DNA of 64,000 nucleotides from Brachycybe producta (Eukaryota; Arthropoda; Diplopoda; Playtdesmida; Andrognathidae), in assembly GCA_036925085.1 (NCBI GenBank), contig JAUPFP010000065.1:421501-485500 (forward strand), read 5' to 3'. Shown piece by piece: positions 63,479-64,000 of the stretch. The position numbers and the translations under genes are program-made. The notes under the pieces are model-generated. The model was not told where the DNA came from and searched no databases. It was given only the letters and a program-made list of their open reading frames with translations. Each line of letters begins with the position of its first letter. The first letter of the stretch is position 1.

Positions 63479-64000
63479 TAGTATAGGAAAAGTCATTTCT
63501 GCACCACTTTTCTCCATAGACTACCATTAGAGGCACATTTTGAGCTCCACATTCCAATCTCCCATAGACTCTCATTGAGTCATTTCTGCACCACTCATTT
63601 TAAGGCCAACCAGTTTATAAGCTAAAGAGACATAGCTATATTATTATGCTTTATCATAAGAAAAAAAAACTTTGACCCAGTTTTTTTGGAGAGAAAAAAG
63701 GATAGTCAACAGCATGTTTTTTCTACTTCTTGTTTTCATAATTTATTTCCTGCTTAAATTCTATAAAGAGAAATAACAAGGCAAGGTTATTTGACCACTT
63801 ATTTTGTTATGATCATAAAAAACTTGTTTATTTACTTTCTGTACTATAGTTTTTATGTATTGAAGGTAAGTTGTTCATTATTTGAGCTGAAATATAATAT
63901 TGTATTCTTGTCTACACCACTTCTTCCTCATTTTTCAAGCCTCAGAGTATCATTGAATAATTTTATGTAATTTTTTAACCAATTTATTTCCTGTTTTTTA
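63479..64000. other. AT-rich flank; nothing recognised
   Basis: Contains a repeated phrase (GTCATTTCTGCACCACT at about 63493 and again near 63579) but no gene, LTR or terminal inverted repeat. Confidence 0.5.

Overview
This window is eukaryotic, almost certainly metazoan and probably invertebrate, nuclear DNA. The host signal is one short coding exon on the minus strand (3214-3378). It matches the N-terminal basic helix of cytosolic valyl-tRNA synthetase and ends at a consensus GTAAGT donor. No vertebrate-type GST domain precedes the motif in this exon. Nearly everything else is transposable element, mostly Ty3/gypsy-type LTR retrotransposons, with no prokaryotic operons or prokaryotic-type regulatory sites.

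The region from 5861 to 55985 reads as a nest of LTR elements. The outermost element (here FJ, plus strand) has its 5' LTR, leader and gag start at 5861-8782 and the rest of gag, pol and accessory region at 49141-55985. Element CD (minus) sits in FJ's gag: its 3' half is at 8783-15803 and its 5' half at 38937-49140. Element A (minus; 15804-26206 plus 38315-38936) split CD's pol, leaving a perfect 4-bp target duplication GAAT. Element B (plus, 26207-38314) sits in A's 5' LTR. Smaller insertions sit inside these: a solo LTR with a TACC duplication (10156-10942), an unrelated AT-rich gypsy element E (44484-48743), a 5'-truncated LINE (52186-52588) and a non-autonomous DNA transposon (5922-7356). 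On the far left (61-2205) there are decayed relatives. On the far right (59000-63478) there is an internally deleted copy (K), a hexanucleotide microsatellite and a solo LTR with an ACTT duplication.

The GC-rich family shared by A, B, CD, FJ, K and H has an unusual plan: LTR, a PBS matching no tRNA I recognise, a leader packed with about seven GGAC/GTCC stem-loops, gag with one CCHC knuckle, protease, RT-RNase H-integrase, then a large accessory region (ORF3, roughly 950 codons) downstream of integrase. In A, integrase and ORF3 are one uninterrupted 2127-codon frame. In B, CD and FJ a 500-665 nt segment lies between them; it has consensus splice sites and also encodes a hydrophobic helix. gag and protease overlap in the -1 frame at a GTTAAAC slippery site followed after 5-6 nt by a 12-bp stem-loop with the gag stop in its loop. 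The stem pairs differently but perfectly in A and in B/CD/FJ, which is covariation evidence for programmed frameshifting.

Element E carries a copy of 66 nt of initiator tRNA-Met, including the post-transcriptional CCA, beside its PBS. This looks like a fossil of reverse transcriptase reading past the primer site into the tRNA body. No complete host gene other than the synthetase exon could be supported. The stretch 55986-58999 is unclassified.
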